Assembly (NCBI GenBank): GCA_905250115.1
Contig: CAJNOI010000302.1
Coordinates: 19,606-83,605, forward strand
DNA length: 64,000 bases
From: Adineta steineri
Taxonomy: Eukaryota; Rotifera; Eurotatoria; Adinetida; Adinetidae
Direction: 5' to 3'
Positions 1-12,100 of this stretch are shown piece after piece. Positions within the stretch are counted from its first letter, which is position 1; each line of letters begins with the position of its first letter. A model generated the notes under the pieces. That model was given only the letters and a program-made list of their open reading frames with translations, did not search any database and was not told the origin of the DNA. A program made the translations under genes and the position numbers.

Positions 1-308
1 ACAGTGATGACCTATCGTCAATGAAATATGAAATGTTTGCAAGATATCTGTTAGCTATCACGAGAAGATGTATTAAATAACTTTAATTTGATTCATTTCG
101 TATCTCTGAAGGTATTTACAGCATATCTGATATGTAGAATATATGACACTTCTCAATTTTAGATAAATATATTTCGGTTAATGATGATATATTCAGTCAG
201 TTGTCGATTTGATTTATTCATCGAGATGCATCTAAAATATTTATTTCATTGACTCTATGAACAGTTTCATCATTACGATTTGTTCGCGTCCGAAACGGAT
301 GTTCAACC

Positions 309-375
309 ATCTTGAGGGTGTGTGTGTGAGCATACACAGAAAATACACTTTTCTCACTCCCACACCGTCATACAC
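309..375. repeat. Telomere-like G-arm/C-arm palindrome, copy 1
   Basis: A GT-rich arm that begins CTTGAGGGTGTGTGTG is followed by a short AT spacer and then a CA-rich arm (CTCACTCCCACACCG). Read in reverse complement, the element at 5720-5776 starts with the same CTTGAGGGTGTG, so the two are inverted copies of one short dispersed element. The arms resemble the bdelloid telomeric unit TGTGGG. The rest of 1-557 shows no gene I can support. Confidence 0.5.
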
Positions 376-557
376 AACAAATGTGTGTGGAAACTTGATC
401 TGGATAGGAAGAGGATTCTCAAGACATTATACTTTATTAGAAAGTGATCAAATCAAACGATTGTGTAAGAGTTAAAAAGAAAGGAAATATTGGGTCGCGA
501 AGCTTTTTTTGTATAGTTATTAAATAGACTTAAACCAAATGAAGAGTCTTTTCAAGG

Positions 558-3500
558 TTAAGTGGAGTATGGTGGATATTGGGCCTTGAAATATGGGGGA
601 AGTGATTCATACGATGGAGGTTCTTCTTCCATATGAGAGGGATACATCGACGGACTTGAAATTGTATAAGGTGGTTGAGAGATATTTCCGTTGATGTTTG
701 TCATGGGATACATCTGTGGGTGCATTGTTTGGTTACGTGGCGCTGAGCGGATGTCTCGATTCGAAATCGCTTTTCGTTTTTGTCGATATACACAAACACT
801 AAGAAGACCAGCAAATAATATCACACAAGGTACCACTATACACACAGTTTTCCATGTTGCCCATTCAGAAGCACCTGTATCTGCGCCTACACAAAAATAA
901 AAAACTAGATAGATACAATGGTGTAATGTTTGCTTGTTTTGCTATGGAAAGTTAAAAAAAATAAGATTTTTTCAAGAATAGTTTTCAGTAATATATTTTC
1001 TTTATTTGATTATCATATCATCCAGTAGAAAACCATAAACTAACTGTTTCTATCTTCAAAAGTGTTTGATTGAGGAGTTGTCACGAAACTCAAATATTTT
1101 CTTAGCAACTGATCATAGTAATAGCTTGTCTTGCAACGCACACTTAAAGTTGAATCTATTGAGAAATAGGTAAAGACTTGTATTTATCGTCGTGTTGAGT
1201 AGTTTTCGCTTAGGACCTAACAGTTTTACGCAGCGATATTTTTCTTTAATAGAACAGGCTTTAAGTTTTGTGCGACTTTTCAATCTTGTTACATCGAGCA
1301 GTGAAAAGATAAATAATTTCCACATCATGATATTTCATCAGGCTTTGTAAATCCTGGCATTGCTCTACTCTTTATTATCGCTAGAATTCGACTCGAAAAC
1401 TAGTCACTATAAAACTCTTCACAAATGAGACAAACACCTTTGCTCTTTATTCTATGCACCTATGATAAACTATAGCACTTACTTGAGGGTGTATATGATG
1501 ATAGAGTAACCGGCGCTGGACCAGTGGCAGCGATCCGAAAACTGCCTGTCTGCCATGTGCTGAGGGTGGTGAAAACCAAAACATACGTGCTACCAGATTG
1601 AAGAGTTGCATTAATTCGAAATTGGTGACTATTACCACTGTCATCATCAGATGCAATTAAATTGCGAGAAGGTTTCGATGGATTGAAAGGATCATTGTAT
1701 AAGTAACCATAAGTATCATAAGAACTAATGCTGGTAAAACTGTATCTACCACTCGTACGAACGGTCACTTGAATTGCTTCGTAATAATAGCTTGTTGATG
1801 AATAATCAGGTCGGGCAAACGATTGACTGCTCGATAATAAATAGCCAGAGTAAGATGATATAGTAGAAGCTGGACTGCTCGCTAAACAAGTGGCAAAAGA
1901 AAACCATCACTAGAGGGCATCGTATGACGATTCGCAGAGCAAAACAGATCTTTCTAGGGCACGGACTACATGTATTGTAAGATCATCTGATGAAAACAAT
2001 TAAGCAGATGGTTTAGAAAACTATGTCTGAGCATTTTCGTTAAATGTTCCTTCGCTGCCAAAAACTTTCACTTGTCGTATCGTATGGTTACTCGCAAAAC
2101 AACAGAAACTCAACTGTGGAGAGATCAGTACACGCAATCTAATCTGAGGCAATCTTTTACTGTACTTTTAAGATTTGGCATAATTGCGTACTATGAGTAT
2201 ACATAGTCGATAGCGAAGCTTATTTTAGATCTGATACATATTCATAAACGCTACAGAGGTCTTCGAAGGTGATGAAGAATTGCTCGAAGTAAATAGAAAG
2301 TTGATCAGTCATTCTCTGCTATGCCTACTCAAATCAATGGCAGTCATCATTCAAACTATTGTATTCGCTGGTCAATAGTTGTGAAATCTTTGCTGTCTTG
2401 AAGTACGTTGAGTTAGTGTCAACTTACTATGTATTCAGTCGTATGAGAATTAAATCTAGAAACTGTTATATAGTAGTTTGATTAGCTCACTTATTGGTCT
2501 GCTCGTTGATGGTGGAACATTGACTGTGATCATGTAAGCTCCAATTGTGTTCTCTGCGAAGGTGGTGACAATCAAAACATATGTTCTTGTGGATTGAAGA
2601 GTGGTGCTGATTCGAAATTGCCCGCTATCAGCGCCGTCGTCATCAATTGTTATCAAATTCCGAGATGGATCCGATGGATCAAAAGAATCAAAATAGAAAC
2701 AGCCAAACGTGTCGACTGAACTAGAGCTTGTAAAAACGTATGTACCAGATGTGGGCACGGTCATTCGAATCGCCTGGTAATAGTAGTATCCTGAACTTTT
2801 ACCAGGTCGAACAAAGACGGGACTATTGTATGATAAAGAGCCAGCTGTAGTGGTGTCTAAATGTATCGAGTAAAAGCATCATTTTATCGCGTGACGTAGA
2901 GAATATCCAAGCAATCAAGGATAATCAATGTCTGAGATGTATTTTAAGATGAATATGAGTCTTAGTACTATTACGACGTGTTGAAAAGTTCCTGTCTATG
3001 TTATTGTATTTCTCACTGTTCTTCGAAAACGATAGGCTACTACGAATCCCAGTATCAAAGGTAGCACTATCATATACTGTAGTATTATTATTTTACATCT
3101 ACGAAGAATGGACTGTTCACATTTATTTACTAACCTAACGCTGTTGATAGAATAAAAGCTGACAGTGCCACTGATGCTGGCCCATTGACTGTAATTACGA
3201 AACTTCCTATTGTATTCGTATCATAGGTAGTGACGATCAAGATATATGTTCTTGAGGATTGAAGAGTGGTGCTGATTCGAAATTGACTATTACTAGCGCC
3301 GTCGTCATCAGTTGTTATTAAATTCTGAGATGGATAAGATGGATCAAAAGAATCAGAATAGAAACAGCCATAAGTGTCTTTTGAACTAGTGCTTGTAAAA
3401 ATGTATGTGCCAGATGTGGACACGGTCACTCGAATAGCTTGGTAATAGTAGTCTCCTGAACTTTTATCAGGTCGAACAAAGCCGGGACTATTGAATGATA

Positions 3501-4049
3501 AAGAGCCAGAATATGTCGTTGAAGCAATATTCGATGTCGTGCCTAGAACAAGTGGAACACACATTATTTATTCTTTCTGAGATTTATTTACGAACAGATC
3601 TGCATCGTAAGTCTTCATGGTAAGTTATTCATCAGCAGAATCAATACAGTTCGTCAGCTAGCAATTAAGTCGTTTCGAAGTCACTATCAGTTGTTCAAGG
3701 AAGATCTGATGAGCATTCAGCTATCTTAACCTTCCGTTGGTCCAGTTGAGGAGAAGTGAAACTGCTAGTATATTCTATGTTTCTACGGTTTTATTTGGCT
3801 TTCAATTTCGAACTCTGATGCTAGATAATGATATGACTTTGAAAAAATAAGACCCAAACTCAAGCAGAATAAATCTAATGGTCGAGACTGATAAACAGCA
3901 TTTCGAAAAACGTTTGGTGAGACCATCGTGACTTACGGACACGATGCTAAATGGGATCAATCTCCATAACCGGTACAGAATTCTAAACATGTTCTAAGTG
4001 TCTTACTTGGAATCAAGTTCAACATCAATCCTAATATGAAAATGCACAT
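558..4049 (-). CDS. Single-pass membrane protein with three repeated extracellular domains and a PPxY tail
   Basis: Five exons read in one frame: 4049-4007, 3542-3135, 2856-2491, 1881-1483 and 886-558, all joined by phase-1 GT-AG introns, giving about 514 residues. Exon 1 encodes a short hydrophobic leader (MCIFILGLMLNLIPS); an upstream ATG at 4184 would add 45 residues. Exons 2-4 each encode one copy of a 120-135-residue domain with the shared pattern SGTYxFTSxSSxDTYG, then NLIxxDDD, QFRI and TLQS. It resembles bacterial pre-peptidase C-terminal (PPC-like) beta domains, but I cannot assign the family. The last exon has a transmembrane segment (VCIVVPCVILFAGLLSVCVY), a basic stop-transfer RQKRK, and a Pro/Tyr-rich cytoplasmic tail with PPSY, LPPY and YPPY. 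PPxY is the classical ligand of WW domains such as those of NEDD4-family ubiquitin ligases. A cell-surface receptor or adhesion role is inference. Confidence 0.75.
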
Positions 4050-4203
4050 TAAATCAGAACCATTCCATAATTTATGAAACACACGAGAATATTTGGGCGA
4101 TAATCGTTGTGTGGCATTCGTTCTTTTCGCGTGTATCTGCATGTTGATAGATGAATCATTCATTTGAGCACTGGTATCTTCCATATGTTGAAATGCGCTC
4201 AAG

Positions 4204-4301
4204 TTTAAAGACTCTTATGGTACGGCTAGAAGTCTTTCGTTGTTCGCTTGCTGCTTTACGAAGTAGTGAAAGAAAAACAACGAAAGAAGATAGTCTTTAA
4301 A
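4204..4301. repeat. Imperfect hairpin (inverted repeat) of about 98 bp
   Basis: TTTAAAGACT (4204-4213) is the exact reverse complement of AGTCTTTAAA (4292-4301). Inside it, CTTTCGTTGTT (4234-4244) pairs with AACAACGAAAG (4276-4286). It lies just upstream of the membrane-protein gene. It could be a small foldback element or a transcript hairpin. I see no target-site duplication. Confidence 0.55.
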
Positions 4302-4727
4302 GCGTTATCAAACTGGTCTTATCTCACTTATTCATATATATTTGTTGACGTGAAAATGATTCATACCAACACATGTCGTCACATTCCAGACTGTTTCTAA
4401 CGTCGTTTGCAATATTCTAAATGGTTGTTCCGCGAATATTACTTTTTGTGTTTAAACTGAAAAGTAAATATATCTTTCTTTCATCTGTCCGTAAACGACA
4501 TCTAGCCTGTCATTTGATGCGCTGTTATTTTAACTAGAACATCATATTCAAAGAGTAATTCGAAATATTTTCAGACAGATAAAATTTCATCTTAATTTTC
4601 ACTTCTCGCCTGCAACGTAGCCTTATCGTTGCTCTTTTATTCTAGTCACATATTTCAAACTGTCTCATTAGACTCCCATTTAGGGGTAGGACAGTTCCAT
4701 ATTATTTCCGTTCTTAGGAACTGTATT

Positions 4728-5160
4728 AACAGTTCTTTTGAATAGAACTGAACTGAACTAACAGTTCTTTGAATAGAACTCAACTGAACGAATAGTTCTT
4801 TGAATAGAACCGAACTGTACTAACAGTTCTTTGAAAGGAACTGAACTGTATTAACAGTTCTTTGAATAGAACTGAACTGAACCAACAGTTCTTTGAATAG
4901 AACTGAACTGTACCGACAAGTTCAGTTCCTTTCAAAGAACTGTTATTTCAGTTCAGTTCTTTTCAGAGAACTGTTGTGAAAACTATTTTTTTGGAAATAA
5001 AAACAAATTTGAAACAAAACAGTTCTTTTAAAAGAACTGTTGAAACTGACCAGTTCCTCTGAAAGAACTGTTGATACAGTTCAGTTCCTTTCAAAGAACT
5101 GTTAATACAGTTCAGTTCTATTCAAAGAACTGTTAATACAGTTCAGTTCCTATCAGAAGA
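4728..5160. repeat. Inverted minisatellite arrays inside the foldback element
   Basis: About six head-to-tail copies of a roughly 31-bp unit (AACAGTTCTTTGAATAGAAC followed by TGAACTGxAC) run from 4728 to about 4915. The same unit then appears in reverse complement (CAGTTCCTTTCAAAGAACTG) from about 4918 to 5160. Each unit is itself a near palindrome (CAGTTC...GAACTG). Confidence 0.8.
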
Positions 5161-5225
5161 ACTGAACTGGTAGTTCTTTTGACCAGTTCATCCGAACTTG
5201 GAACTATGAACTGTCCTACCCCTAC

Positions 5226-5417
5226 CAGGGGCGTAAGTCAGGTGTCGGAGCAGGGGGGGTATAGGGGGGGCGTAAGCCTAGTTTTTCTATTTTAATGGTA
5301 AAAAAAAGTGAATTTTCTAGAAGCAGGGGGGGCGCAAACCCCTTTTTCCTATTAGTTTTTGGAAGCAGGGGGGGTTATGCGCCCCACGCGCTCCCCCCCC
5401 CCCTATTTACGCCACTG
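5226..5417. mobile_element. hAT-type MITE, nested in the foldback element
   Basis: The 192-bp insert starts CAGGGGCGTAA and ends TTACGCCACTG, which are imperfect terminal inverted repeats of the CAG-GGCG kind typical of hAT superfamily elements. It is flanked by an exact 8-bp duplication ACCCCTAC (5218-5225 and 5418-5425), made from the last bases of the older foldback element. The interior has G-rich and C-rich runs and no credible gene. A short open frame across it is only composition. Confidence 0.82.
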
Positions 5418-5432
5418 ACCCCTACTCCCATT

Positions 5433-6274
5433 ACTATTTACAAAGGCAAATATGTTTTCTTTTGTTGCCATTATTAGTTGGTCGAATATATTCACCTACG
5501 TAAAAAACATGATCGTATAATGCATTTTTATTATCTTCTCACTCTTATTTAAGGTTTTCTTTTCTTCTTGATTGTATAGATAAGAGTTCGTCGTTCTCAT
5601 ATGACTCAGCAGGTATCCATTAACATTAAACGAATGTTAAGTTTTCAATCGTATCCTAGATGTCATTATTTTCGTTCTTGAATTCTTATACACGAAAATG
5701 ATTTTGTTGTGTAAAACTAGGGTGTGGGTAACAGACTAGTATATACTCTCACTCACATCCACACCCACACCCTCAAGATGAAGTGAATAGTAATAGTTGA
5801 CCATGAAAGACTGTCCTTTTTCTAGTGTGATTATCTTCTATATATTCGCATTTACCCGACAATCAACGATTGAATTCAAAGTAGAAAACGTGAATAAGAT
5901 TTTTTTTCTTTAATAAAAAGAAGACGTTGAGAACATTTCAAATGTTGGACGAATCAGATGAAGTTTTATAAATTATTGATTGTGAAATTATCTCCAATAC
6001 ACTTTGTGTCAATCAATGTGGTAGTATATTTTTGAAATGAATTCAAGATATCGCGTAAATATGATATACAACATAAATTATGTCATTTGTTTTAACTATT
6101 ATTGATGAATAGATTTTAGTTTTTAAATTCATTTATATATACATAGAACATTTGTACATAAACTATGACAAACAATTCTATTAACAATATGTTTGACTTA
6201 TTTATCTGACAAAAACTACCTATGTGCAGTAAGTATAAACAATTTACAAATTTTGTTTTCTTAAATCAATGGAA
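5433..6274. other. Non-coding stretch between the transposons and the assembly gap
   Basis: AT-rich sequence with no open frame of note and no continuation of the NRPS-1 adenylation domain that enters the gap from the other side. The only structure I see is the telomere-like palindrome at 5720-5776. Confidence 0.5.
5720..5776. repeat. Telomere-like G-arm/C-arm palindrome, copy 2
   Basis: A G arm GGGTGTGGGTA (5720-5730), a spacer containing CTAGTATATACTCTCACTC, and a C arm CACACCCACACCCTCAAG. In reverse complement it begins CTTGAGGGTGTGGGTGTGG, matching the start of the 309-375 copy. The arms are built from CCCACA/TGTGGG-like units. Confidence 0.6.
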
Positions 6275-6374
6275 NNNNNNNNNNNNNNNNNNNNNNNNNN
6301 NNNNNNNNNNNNNNNNNNNNNNNNNNNNNNNNNNNNNNNNNNNNNNNNNNNNNNNNNNNNNNNNNNNNNNNNNN
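6275..6374. other. Assembly gap (100 N)
   Basis: Exactly 100 N, the usual placeholder for a scaffold join of unknown length. It cuts NRPS-1 in the fifth adenylation domain, so the rest of that domain, its carrier domain and any release domain are hidden here or are absent. Confidence 0.98.
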
Positions 6375-9176
6375 AGAGCTTTTGCAGTTAAATCATCACG
6401 ACCAAGATAACCAGCAAAGACACCTACTCCACCTACAAATAGTTCACCTTCTTCGCCAATAGAAACATATTGTAAATATACATCAAACACTTTGCATTGG
6501 TAATTAACAAGAAGACTACCTATAGGAACATCCAAATGACCAGAGATGGAATCAATAAGATAAAATGTCGCTAGCATTGTTGTTTCAGCTGGTCCGTATA
6601 CGTCCCAAATGTAGCATGTTCTCGCCACGTAGTGCTTGAGATGATATACTAACTTTTGAGAGACAATTTCACCTAGAAATTTAGGAAAGGGTTATATAAT
6701 TGTTTTTTTTTGTGTATTCTACTAACCTCCAATTGAAAGCGATTGCAGTGTAACTAAAGGATTACCATTAAAACTCTTTCCAATAAAATCACAGAAACTA
6801 TACAAAAAACTAGGAACAGATGCCATATACGTAATTTGTTTGGATTGCAGTGTATTTGCGAAATATAAAAAATCCATATTCCCGTAAGAATGTAACATGA
6901 CAACAGTCGCGCCTGAAAGTAAAGTACCAACGATTTCCAGAATATGTGCATCAAATGTAGAAGCAAAAACTTGCATCACAGTGTCGTTTTCGTTAATAAA
7001 ATCAATGTACTGAAGGGAATATATGAAACTTAGGAGATTTTTATGTCTCGTCTGAGTCTAAAACAAAGAGAAGAAATGAAGCATATATTTTAGAATGCAG
7101 CAAAGACAAACCGCTTTAGGAACACCAGTTGAACCACTTGTAAAAATAATGTAAGCGATGTTGTCAGATGTAACATTTATACTTGATAGTTGATCAACGT
7201 CAGTATCACTTTTCATATCGTTGTTAGCCGATACTAAATCAATATTGACTGAAATTATCTTATCATTAACCTTATTTATTGTAAAACGATGAATAAGAAG
7301 GAGCCGACTTCTTGTTTGTTGTATGAGTGTATGTAAACGATATTCTGGATCTCGAGGTGATAATGAACAATAAACACAACCACTCATTTCTATTGCCATT
7401 ATACCAATCACCTATACAAGATGAAAATCTCAGTCACACTAAACATCGGTCTCAAACAACAACTCACCATCGACAAACTTCTCTCCACACATTGACATAC
7501 AATTTCACCTGGAAGAATAACATAGTTGTTTATAAGATATAGAGATAATACTTGGACATAATGTAACAGTTCAGCATATGTTAGAGATTGTTCATCTAGT
7601 TCAACAGCTAGTTTTTGTGGATATTTCATTACTTGACTTACAAATTCATGATGAATACAAGTGACAGGAGATGACAATGATACTTGGGTATTGTTTATTG
7701 ATTGCATGAGTAATCTTTCATTTGGTAATGTTAATGATATTTCATAGATTGATTTATTCATCTGATTATCAAGAGATATAAATAATTGATTCAACATTGA
7801 ATGAAATCGTTGAGATATGTTATCAATTGTTTCTACATTGAATAAATCAAGTGATGCATCGATTGTGCAGGAGAGCTGATTGAAATTGAGATTGTGTTGG
7901 ATTAGAAGTGAGAAATCATACTTATTTCTTATCACATTATCATTAATGTTCATTGTGAAAGGTATCGACGAAAGATGACTATCACCAATCATTATTAGTT
8001 TATTGTCACTTCTTGTCATAGATGATAGAAATTCAAATGATATATCAAGAAATGCTGGTTTCGAAACATTTGGATGTTGATTGAGAATGCGTTGTAGTGG
8101 AAAATAAGAATATTTCATACTATTGGTTGTTGTCTCTCGAACATAATTGAGTAGATATTGAAACGACGAAGAAGGATCGAGTTGATATCTTAATGGAATG
8201 ACATTCTCAAACAGTCCAATGATAGATTTCAGTTCATTTCTATAACGATTGTCTATATTCATTGAAACACATAAATCTTTTTCAGCATTCGTTAATTTAA
8301 ATAAGAAGATAAAGTAAGTAGCAAGTGCTAGATGTTCATGTTTGATATTGTTTGATAATGCATAGAGAAGAAAATGATGTGATAGATCTTGACCAAAATC
8401 AAAGGAGATGGATGTTGTTCGATTAGTTCGATGTTCATTCATAAGACGATATCGATCATATGGTAATGATAAAGATTGATCGAGATGACAATCATGTAGA
8501 ACATCAAGCCAAAACATACTTGCACCAGTCATGGACATTTGTTGTTCAATAACAGCGTCTAAATAAGAAGAAAGAAGCAATTTAAATAGAACAAGGAATT
8601 GAATATACTTACAATCGACATAACGTAGAGCAGCATTATTATCAGTTGTTAGTTGACCTGTTGTATATGCTTGATCGAGATCATGGAGAAAGATATTCAT
8701 TGATGGATAATCAAAGAAAGCATGATGAAAATTGAAGATAATTATATCTTTATCGGAAAGGATGTTATTTGAAGATATTTGTTTGTAATGAATAATATGA
8801 CATCGAAGGACAAGACCTTTAGTGAGACCGAAAAGTTGAGTATTACATTTCTCATTTTTGGTGATAGTATTGAGTTGTTCATCTGTTTCATACTTGCTTT
8901 CATTAATTACAAGGATGTCATTGCTGATATCTTGTTGAGTGAGAAGTCGTTGAATGAGTATATTTTTTTTTGAATCGTAGACGAGTGATGTATGAAGTGA
9001 TTCATGTTTGGTTACAACGAGTTGAAGAGCACGACGAAGTTGTTCTACAGATAAAATATCTCCTCTGTAGAGACGATAGAAAAATGGCATATTATGGGTC
9101 ATTAAAGATGATTGATCAGTATCGGTATCTCTTTGATTTTCGGACCATATTCGACATTGTGCAAAGGACGCTGGTG
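6375..9176 (-). CDS. NRPS-1 module 5, part: condensation (C5b) and adenylation (A5), truncated by gap
   Basis: Exons 9176-8613 and 8558-7468 encode C5b, whose core motif is HHAFFDY (canonical HHxxxDG with the last Gly changed to Tyr). Exons 7411-7112, 7057-6727 and 6672-6375 encode A5 up to the A6-A7 region: TSGSTGVPKA (A3), FDAHILEI (A4), VYGPAETT (A5), GELFVGG and GYLGRDDLTAKA (A6). The rest lies in the N gap. Hand-read specificity code: D-A-L-A-S-G-V-M-L, suggesting a small or hydrophobic amino acid (weak). At DNA level this block is very close to module 3, including the A domain and its introns. Confidence 0.85.
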
Positions 9177-12100
9177 CTGTAAAATTTTAAGTTTAGCTTG
9201 TTACAGTGAGTAATCTAGATAATCAATTGTTCGGTCATAATATTATAGTCACTTTTGTGTATCTATTTTCTAACTGAATTAAGTCAATATTGTTGCTATA
9301 GTAGTTATATGAGTGAAGAATACAATATTTAACGATTTGACTCATCAAGATTTGCATCAAAACTAACAATAATTACCAAAAGTGATTGGTAATAAAGTTT
9401 CGAAACATTACAAGAATACTTGCACGAAGAAAGGCCCTAATGAATCTAATACTATATCCTTTAATTTCGCTCTCATCAGTATACATCAATGTGTGCAACG
9501 CACGTTACACATATTACCTAAGATTAGAACAATAAACTTTCTAGAAAAGAAGTATAAAGTAAATTAAAAAAGTAAGACTGAGATCTGAAATACAGCTAGG
9601 TTTCCAAATAATCTTGTTATCATATACATGTGCGAGAGTAGAGAGCATACTATAAATAGATGAACGAGAAAGAAGACACCTGATTTTGCAAGATCATCGT
9701 AATAGTGAGATGTTGCTTCTTCTCATTTTCAATTCAACAAACAAGAAAAAACTCGTATAGCTAGAACATAATAAATCATGCTGTTTTGTCGTATGCTTTC
9801 TTAACGCTAATCTTTTTCATCAATATAAGTATTATAACCTTAAAAACATTTTAAAAATGGGTATACCTTCATTGACAATATTTTCCAGTTTATAAAACGC
9901 TATTGTGTATATCTCTGCACTTTCTTCATGTAAAATAAGAGAAAATTTGCTGATCGATATATTATATCCATTCATCAAAGTATTACTTGATTTACTATCA
10001 AAAATCTGCTCACAAAGATATTTAAATTTTTGACCTATTATGGCAGCCGTTGTTGTATCAAATATATCACGTGAACAAATAAAAGAGCAAGACAGTTGAT
10101 TGCCATCTGAAGATGAATTGTATATAAAGTTCAATGAAAAATCAAATTTAGCCATTTTATATGAATCATTTAACGATACTTCTTCTAGATTGACACCATT
10201 CAAACATAAGTCATTATCTTCATTTGATATAGTGATGAAATCAAACATTGTCTCAAGAAATGATACATTTGACCGAGTGAGATGTAAATTAGCAAGAATA
10301 TGTTGAAGTGGATAATGAGAATGTTCAAGAATTGATAAGCATTTTTCTTGGACATATTTAACTACTTCATCAAATGACCAATGAGAGTCAAGCTCAACAC
10401 GATACGGTAATGTTGATACGAACATTCCTATCATATTCACTAATTCACTTCGGTATCGATTAGCATTAATAGAACCAATACATAAATCAGTCTCACCATG
10501 AGATACTTTGAATAGGAAGACATAAAATATGGATAATCCAAGTTGAAAAAGTGTGAGATGATGTGATGATGCATAGTTTAGAAATGATGTGCATAATTCA
10601 TTATCAAAAGTGATTTCAGCTATGGATGTTAAACCTGATCGTTGTTGATTAGTTGATGAACGTTGTCGATCAACAGGTAATGATAACTGACGTCCAAGAT
10701 TATATCCTTTGAGTTCTAATTGCCAAAATTCTTGAGATATTGTCATATTCATCATGTGTTCATGAACAGAATAGTCAATATATTGTAATAAATTGCCATC
10801 TATAGGAAGCAAATCATTAGATTGATAAGCAAGAGAAAGATCACGAAGGAAGATTGATGTCGATGCTCCATCAAAACAAGCATGGTGAATGGTAAATAAT
10901 ACCAGATCATCTTTATTCAATAGATCATCGTTATTCTGAGTGAATGAATGATTTGAATGATCACGACGAAGAATATGACAATTAATAACATATCCTATTG
11001 ATAAATCAAATAAATCTGATTGATTTAAAATCTTCTTTACAATTTCATTCTGCTCATGTTCATTATCAGGAAGATTAACCGTCGAAAATCTAGATGCTTT
11101 CTTGTCATTGATAATAGCATCAGCATCTAAACAATGTTGTATAATAGTACCATTTGTGTCGAGATAGAGTGCTGTTCGAAGAATTTGATGTTTTCTTATA
11201 ATAGATTGAAATGCATGTTGTAATTGTGAAATAGATATATGATCATTCATAGTTGAAATTCGATAAATTAATGGAATAGCATACATATTGTTAGTATTAT
11301 TATCTGTTGCTGAAAATCGAATTTGTTCATCTAAATAGATTCGTTCCTGAGCATAAGATGCTGAAGCTGAAAGAAAAAAGTAAAAGATTATTTTTAACAG
11401 TAACTATGAAAAGTTGTTTCACCTTGAGTGATATGTAGCGGAAGCCACTGATAATCATGAATATCCTGTTTGATACCTTTGATTTGCTGAATAAGGTGAG
11501 CATGATGAATAATTGTTGGCTGTTGAAATAGATTCGAAATAGAAAGAGAATTTGCTTCTAAATGAAATTGGATCTTGTATCGATGAAAAAGTTGCATCAT
11601 AAGTAATGAATGACCACCAATAGTAAAAATATTTGTATCAATTGAGATTTGATTTTGTTTGAATATCTCACACCAAATAAGATGAATACTAACTTCAATA
11701 TCATTTGTTGGCAGTAATATTTCTATACTGTTTGTGAGATGTATAGATGAGAAGTGAGGTGAAGGAAGAAGTTTTCGATCTATTTTTCCATTTTGATTCA
11801 GAGGTAGTTTATCAAGTACAATGAATATGGATGGTATCATATGTGGTGGAAGATGAGATTGACAATGTTGACGCAGTTGTTCTTCATTGATATCGGAACT
11901 TTGAATATATGCAACTAAATAATCATCATTCCATTTGATAACAGTACACGCAGATACAAGTGTAGATGTATACATAAGACATTTCTCAATTTCAGCTAAT
12001 TCAATACGTTGTCCTCGCAATTTTATTTGATGGTCTTTTCTACCTTTGAAATAAAGAAAACCTTGATGATCATATCGAACAAGATCACCACTTCGATAAA

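Larger units (their letters stand above)
4681..5424. mobile_element. Foldback/MITE-like DNA transposon, interrupted by a second element
   Basis: The ends are perfect 17-bp inverted repeats: TAGGGGTAGGACAGTTC at 4681-4697 and its complement at 5208-5224, the last bases being repeated at 5418-5424 by the nested insertion. The flanks carry an 8-bp direct repeat CTCCCATT (4673-4680 and 5425-5432), as expected for a hAT-type target-site duplication. The interior is two opposing arrays of a CAGTTC/GAACTG-based unit, so the whole element can fold on itself. It has no coding capacity, so it is non-autonomous. The nested hAT-type element sits at the right terminus. Confidence 0.8.

Noticed and set aside
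257-475. 72-codon plus-strand open frame
   Set aside because: It overlaps the telomere-like palindrome and has no recognisable features.
5295-5477. 60-codon open frame over the hAT-type element
   Set aside because: It crosses the element end and target duplication, so it is compositional.
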